The notes under the pieces: generated by a model
Databases searched by the model: none
What the model saw: the letters and a program-made list of their open reading frames with translations, nothing else
What the model was told of the DNA's origin: nothing
Position numbers and translations under genes: made by a program
Shown here: positions 5,406 to 9,177 of the stretch, one piece after another
How the letters are laid out: every line of letters starts with the position of its first letter
How positions within the stretch are numbered: the first letter of the stretch is position 1
Source: Treponema sp.
GTDB taxonomy: Bacteria > Spirochaetota > Spirochaetia > Treponematales > Treponemataceae
NCBI GenBank assembly: GCA_024691105.1
Contig: JAILNY010000130.1
Location: 1 to 9,177 of the forward strand
Reading direction: 5' to 3'
Length of the DNA: 9,177 nt

Positions 5406-7292
5406 CTATTTTGATGTGAGCGCAATTGCGCCATCCCAGTCTTTTGGTTTATTTACTGCAAACTCGTTGCAGCGTTCCAGCATAAGTTTTGTGGCCTTGT
5501 CCTGCGGCATAATCTGAATTGCTTTTTCAAAATATGGAATTGCAAGACTGAATGCTCCTTCGTTGTAAGACTTAAATCCCTTTTCATACAAATCCGTAAA
5601 ATCTTTTGGTAAAGGCTTTTCGTCAACTCTATAAATAAAGGCCGCTTCTTTTTTTCCTTTTACTTTTACAGAGTCAATCAAAAGTACATTCATCGTATCA
5701 TCAAGCTCATCACGCACAGCCTCAGAAATTATTACCTTTACTCCGTAAAGCTTTGTAAGTCCTTCAAGTCGCGATGCAAGATTTACCGTATCACCGATTA
5801 CAGTATAATTTGTCTTATCGGCACTACCAATCTGGCCGACAATAACATCTCCGTAATGGATTCCGATACCAATATCAAATTTAATTCCCTCCGGAAACTT
5901 AAGCTGTCCCAAAGGAATGTTTTCAAGCTGAGAATACATTTCCAAAGCAGCGCATACTGCACGCTTTGCGTTGTCGTTATAACTGATCGGAGCACCAAAC
6001 AAAACCATAATGGCATCGCCAACAAACTTGTCTACAGTTCCACCATATTTTTTTACGATATCTACCATCTGCGTAAAATATGTATTCAAAAAATTTACAA
6101 CATCTTCCGGTTTATTTATTTCGCTGATAGAAGTAAAGTTTCTTATGTCACTCATAAGAACAACGACGTTTCGTTTTTCGTTTTTATTTTTTAATTCCTG
6201 AGTTTCGTCTGAATTTAAAAAGTCTCCGATTACTTCTTCCGGAACAAATTTTGAAAATGCTTTTCTAAGTTTTGATTCCTGTAAAACAAGTTCTGAACGC
6301 TGCAAAGACTCCCGCAAAATATTTGCAAGTGCCGGCAATACATAATCAATAGATGACTGAACGCTATAATTAAAAATCTTTTTTCTCGTTGATGCAAAGT
6401 GAATTGTTCCGACAAGTTCACTTTCAGACCATATTTCAAAAGCATGATATGACTCAAGTTTTATCTCACTTTGATTGTCTGACTGCACGGCACAACTTCC
6501 GCCGATTGCATTAACGACTCCGCTTATCTGAACTTCGTCATAAGTAATCGTGTGATTACGTTTTATCTTTTGTTCATATTCTGTCTTGCAGATATTCCAA
6601 AACTCGTTTACAACCGACTGCGTAAAAAACTCTGTTCCGGATCTGAAAACCTTCGAATTGTGAGCATCAATGATTAAAGTTACAACATCAAATTCACAGA
6701 CCTTGTAAAGCATTCTGAAAATATTTTCAACAAGAAGATTTAAATCATCTATACTGTCATAAAGCGAAATTACATTCCTTGACATATTCAAAAAACTTTC
6801 ACTTACATTCATTGCATTGACAATCCAAGACGAAAGCTCTTTACAGGATGAATTTTCCGTATCGCTTTTTTCACCTGTACTGTTATCCGAAAAAGAATCT
6901 TCGCTGATATATTTTATGTTAATCAGATCATTTACGGCATCCGTTAACATAACGATATTCTGAGGCGAAACTGCAATCGTTTTATTTGCAATCGAAGCGT
7001 CATGCCAGAAATCAAAAATCTTTCCATCAGAATAAATCATAATAAACGGAACGCCACTTTTTGGAGAACCGCGCTTTAAAATATTGCAAAGAGCAACACC
7101 ATCAATCAGTTCAAGATCTGCATCTGCAATAATCAAATCAGGATTTTTTTCTACAATCGCTTTTAATACCGTAAAGCCGTCCGTAAAAACTTCAACCTGG
7201 TAATCAAGCTTTTCAAGCTCAATACAAAGCATCTTTTGAACAACGAGAGAAGATTCTGCAATATAAATAAGCGGCTTGTCATTTTTAGTCAT
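5406..7292 (-). CDS. Class III adenylate cyclase with N-terminal receiver-like and GAF domains and C-terminal TPR
   Basis: A soluble 628-residue protein predicted to make cAMP from ATP. Domains in order: receiver-like (1-127), a polar Ser/Asp/Glu linker (about 128-155), GAF-like (about 165-330), a short helix, the class III cyclase domain (about 345-555) and a TPR-like helical pair (about 564-612). The cyclase has a full catalytic set: metal-binding Asp382 (SDIRNFT) and Asp426 (FVGD), purine-selecting Lys422 and Thr497, and transition-state Asn504 and Arg508 (DTVNLASR). The Lys/Thr pair fits ATP use of the class IIIb kind (CyaC, soluble AC). The receiver keeps Asp57 but has Ala12-Glu13 for the acidic pair, Tyr87 for the switch Thr/Ser and Ser109 for Lys, so it may not respond normally to phosphorylation. 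The start ATG overlaps the cheA end by eight bases, with AAAGGAG seven bases upstream. The operon position makes it the likely output of the chemosensory module. Confidence 0.94.
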   Translation of the reverse strand: MTKNDKPLIYIAESSLVVQKMLCIELEKLDYQVEVFTDGFTVLKAIVEKNPDLIIADADLELIDGVALCNILKRGSPKSGVPFIMIYSDGKIFDFWHDASIANKTIAVSPQNIVMLTDAVNDLINIKYISEDSFSDNSTGEKSDTENSSCKELSSWIVNAMNVSESFLNMSRNVISLYDSIDDLNLLVENIFRMLYKVCEFDVVTLIIDAHNSKVFRSGTEFFTQSVVNEFWNICKTEYEQKIKRNHTITYDEVQISGVVNAIGGSCAVQSDNQSEIKLESYHAFEIWSESELVGTIHFASTRKKIFNYSVQSSIDYVLPALANILRESLQRSELVLQESKLRKAFSKFVPEEVIGDFLNSDETQELKNKNEKRNVVVLMSDIRNFTSISEINKPEDVVNFLNTYFTQMVDIVKKYGGTVDKFVGDAIMVLFGAPISYNDNAKRAVCAALEMYSQLENIPLGQLKFPEGIKFDIGIGIHYGDVIVGQIGSADKTNYTVIGDTVNLASRLEGLTKLYGVKVIISEAVRDELDDTMNVLLIDSVKVKGKKEAAFIYRVDEKPLPKDFTDLYEKGFKSYNEGAFSLAIPYFEKAIQIMPQDKATKLMLERCNEFAVNKPKDWDGAIALTSK

Positions 7293-9177
7293 GCAGGAGC
7301 TCCTTTACTTTTGCAGTAAGGCTTTCGCGCTCAAAATCAGATTTTACAATATAGCCCTGTGCGCCAAGATTTTTTGCTTTTTCAAGTGTATCGCTTTCAA
7401 ATACAGAAGAAACCATAATCACCGGAATATTTTTAAGCTCATCCTTGTGACGCATATTGTACAACAGAACAAAACCATCCATTCGCGGCATTTTAACATC
7501 GGTAACAACAAGATCAAATTTATGCTGCTTCATCTTTTCGAGAGCTTCGATTCCATCGACAGCGGTAGAAACATTATAATTTTCTGCTTCCAGAATAATC
7601 TGTTCAATGTGTCGAGTCGTATGCGAGTCATCAACAACAAGCACAGAATGAATCTTTGGCATTTTGCGCACTTCAAGATTTTTTACATCATAAACATTTA
7701 CAACCTTGAAGCGCCTGATTGTATCAGGAATATTTAGAACCGGAATGATTCGATAATTTTCATCAAATACAACACCCTGTAATGCGTTAAAATCTTTCAG
7801 CAAAGGTGGAACCGGTTTAATAACGACAGTTCCATAATGTAAAATTTTATCTACAATAATTCCAATCTTACGATTTAAATATTCAAGAACGACAACAGAA
7901 ACTTCTGTCTTTGTACTAACACGTTTAGCCGAATTAGGATTGATAATATCAAAGTCAAAAATCGGAACAAGCTCGTTATGAACATTCATTACAGGTCCAT
8001 GCTGAAGCTGCAAAAAGTCGGATTTATTTACTGTAAGAATTTCTTTAATATAATGTGATAAAATCAGATATGAATTATCAGAAACCGAAACAAAAAGTCC
8101 ATCCTGTGTTGCAAGACTTGCCGGAAGTGAAAGTTCAAAATCCGTTCCCTTATTCAATTCAGAATAAACAGTAATCTTTCCTTTAAGTTTATCCATTTCT
8201 GTGCGGACAACATCAAGCCCGATTCCGCGTCCAGAAAGTTCAGTCTGTTCATCCTTTGTAGAAAAACCGGAAGTAAAAATAAACTGCAAAAGCTCTGTAT
8301 TATCTGCCGATAAAATTTCCGCTTCTCTATCAGGGAAAAGTCTCAAAGCCTTAGCACGGATCTTTTCATAATCAATTCCGTGTCCGTCATCTTTTACGTT
8401 TACAAAAATCCTGTTAGAAACCTGATTTACCGAAATCGAAATCGTCCCCTTTTCGCTCTTACCAAGCTTAACGCGCTCTTCTTTAGTTTCAATTCCGTGA
8501 TCGATTGAGTTACGCACAAGATGAATTAAAATTGCCGGAAGTTTTTCAAGAATGAATTTATCAATTGTAATTTCTGACTGAGGAATATCAAAGTCAATAT
8601 TTTTTCCAGTCTTAAGCGCTTCTGATACAATTGAACGTTTTATAGGACGCAAAATCATATCAAACGGAAGCATTCGTAATGCGATAATATTTTTCTGAAT
8701 ATCAACGCTCTGGTTTTCGAGTACAGAAATATTTTCTCCAAGCTCCTGAAATTCCTGAAAGGCCGACGCTTCGCTTTTTGATTTTAGGAACTCAATCTCG
8801 TTTTTAAGTTTTATCTGTCGCATTATAAGTTTATCAAGCGACTGTAAGATTGACTCAATTTCTGAAATCTGAATTTTTATTGTCTGCGAGTCATGAAAGA
8901 ACTCTGCGTTTTCTTCATCAACTGTATTGCGTACTACAGTTTTTTCACCACCATCTGTATTTCCTGCACTGTCACGTTCACCAGAATCAGATTCAGTGCG
9001 CGACTTACCATCTCCCGCACCAGATTTACCGGCATCAGATTCAACAGAAAAATCAGTTTTAAAATCTTCATCTTCCATCGCGTGATCAATATTTAAAAGC
9101 ACTTCTTCGTATTGAGCAAAAGTTCCGTCTTCGCCATCTTCAATGCGGTCAATCACTTTGTGAATAATATCCGTTAC
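7285..9177 (-). CDS. cheA: Hybrid CheA-type histidine kinase with C-terminal receiver (5' end outside window)
   Basis: The frame is open from the right edge to TAA at 7285-7287. The GTG at 9154-9156 is in frame but not a convincing start, since seven further codons upstream lie in the window. Residue numbers here count from that GTG. Residues 1-30 look like the tail of the P1 phosphotransfer domain; the phosphorylated His would lie upstream. A Gly/Ser/Asp/Glu-rich linker (31-88) follows where P2 would be, then P3 dimerisation (about 91-175, ending in LRMLPF), the P4 ATPase (about 200-348: N-box HLVRNSIDHG with Asn216, DDGHGID, GFST and SGRGIGLDVV), a CheW-like P5 (about 349-485) and a receiver (501-623). 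The receiver is complete: Asp509-Asp510, phosphoacceptor Asp553, Ser583 and Lys605. It is expected to autophosphorylate under receptor control. The attached receiver may be an output, phosphate sink or inhibitor, as in FrzE- or ChpA-type kinases. First visible gene of the operon; cheA is used in the family sense. Confidence 0.94.
   Translation of the reverse strand, partial: VTDIIHKVIDRIEDGEDGTFAQYEEVLLNIDHAMEDEDFKTDFSVESDAGKSGAGDGKSRTESDSGERDSAGNTDGGEKTVVRNTVDEENAEFFHDSQTIKIQISEIESILQSLDKLIMRQIKLKNEIEFLKSKSEASAFQEFQELGENISVLENQSVDIQKNIIALRMLPFDMILRPIKRSIVSEALKTGKNIDFDIPQSEITIDKFILEKLPAILIHLVRNSIDHGIETKEERVKLGKSEKGTISISVNQVSNRIFVNVKDDGHGIDYEKIRAKALRLFPDREAEILSADNTELLQFIFTSGFSTKDEQTELSGRGIGLDVVRTEMDKLKGKITVYSELNKGTDFELSLPASLATQDGLFVSVSDNSYLILSHYIKEILTVNKSDFLQLQHGPVMNVHNELVPIFDFDIINPNSAKRVSTKTEVSVVVLEYLNRKIGIIVDKILHYGTVVIKPVPPLLKDFNALQGVVFDENYRIIPVLNIPDTIRRFKVVNVYDVKNLEVRKMPKIHSVLVVDDSHTTRHIEQIILEAENYNVSTAVDGIEALEKMKQHKFDLVVTDVKMPRMDGFVLLYNMRHKDELKNIPVIMVSSVFESDTLEKAKNLGAQGYIVKSDFERESLTAKVKELLHD
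7300..7306 (-). promoter_or_regulatory. Ribosome-binding site of the cyclase gene, inside the cheA 3' end
   Basis: A strong AAAGGAG on the minus strand, seven bases before the cyclase ATG at 7292 and embedded in the last codons of the kinase gene. It supports this start and indicates that kinase and cyclase are translated from one message. Confidence 0.8.

Noticed and set aside
5384..5434. Longer start for the first receptor (ATG at 5434, overlapping the cyclase end)
   Set aside because: No usable Shine-Dalgarno; the extra 17 residues are charged and unlike the paralogue, whereas the ATG at 5383 has AAAGGGG at good spacing.
7276..7737. Plus-strand open frame of 153 codons opposite the kinase/cyclase junction
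   Set aside because: It lies entirely antisense to the strongly supported receiver of CheA, has low-complexity Phe/Ile/Asn-rich composition and no family resemblance or convincing ribosome-binding site.
9154..9156. GTG as the start of the CheA gene
   Set aside because: The frame remains open through seven more codons to the window edge and the protein at this point is already within what looks like the end of P1, so the gene begins outside the window.

Overview
The window looks like chromosomal DNA of a spirochaete, most likely a host-associated Treponema. The reasons are the moderately AT-rich composition, the variant chemoreceptor tips, and the pairing of chemosensory genes with a class III adenylate cyclase. 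The genus is an inference from sequence character and was not checked by any search.

Layout. Bases 1-980 (+) hold the C-terminal part of glucose-6-phosphate isomerase (pgi), entering from the left edge and ending in its own hairpin terminator. A second hairpin with an A-run on one side and a T-run on the other (1033-1071) sits between the convergent transcripts. All other genes are on the minus strand. In transcription order they are: a hybrid CheA histidine kinase with a C-terminal receiver (9177-7285, N-terminus beyond the right edge); a receiver-like/GAF/class III adenylate cyclase/TPR protein (7292-5406); two tandem paralogous six-TM chemoreceptors (5383-3518 and 3518-1725); and, after a 145-base gap rich in inverted repeats, a small secreted protein of unknown function (1579-1070).

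The four signalling genes are tightly packed: an 8-base overlap, a 22-base gap and a one-base TAATG overlap. They read as one operon. The most economical interpretation is an alternative chemosensory pathway with cAMP as output: receptors without a folded extracytoplasmic sensor domain control a CheA-type kinase, and an adenylate cyclase is the co-encoded effector. In general logic this resembles the Pseudomonas Pil-Chp/CyaB connection, but here the cyclase is in the same operon.

The parts have unusual features. The cyclase's receiver keeps the phosphoacceptor Asp but has lost most of the remaining active-site residues, whereas the receiver on CheA is complete. Both receptors lack the Arg of the usual EAARAGE tip. 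No cheW, cheR or cheB is visible. The 1580-1724 gap holds a perfect 14-bp inverted repeat, a plausible promoter and a terminator-like hairpin immediately ahead of the secreted-protein gene, which suggests separate or attenuated expression of that gene.
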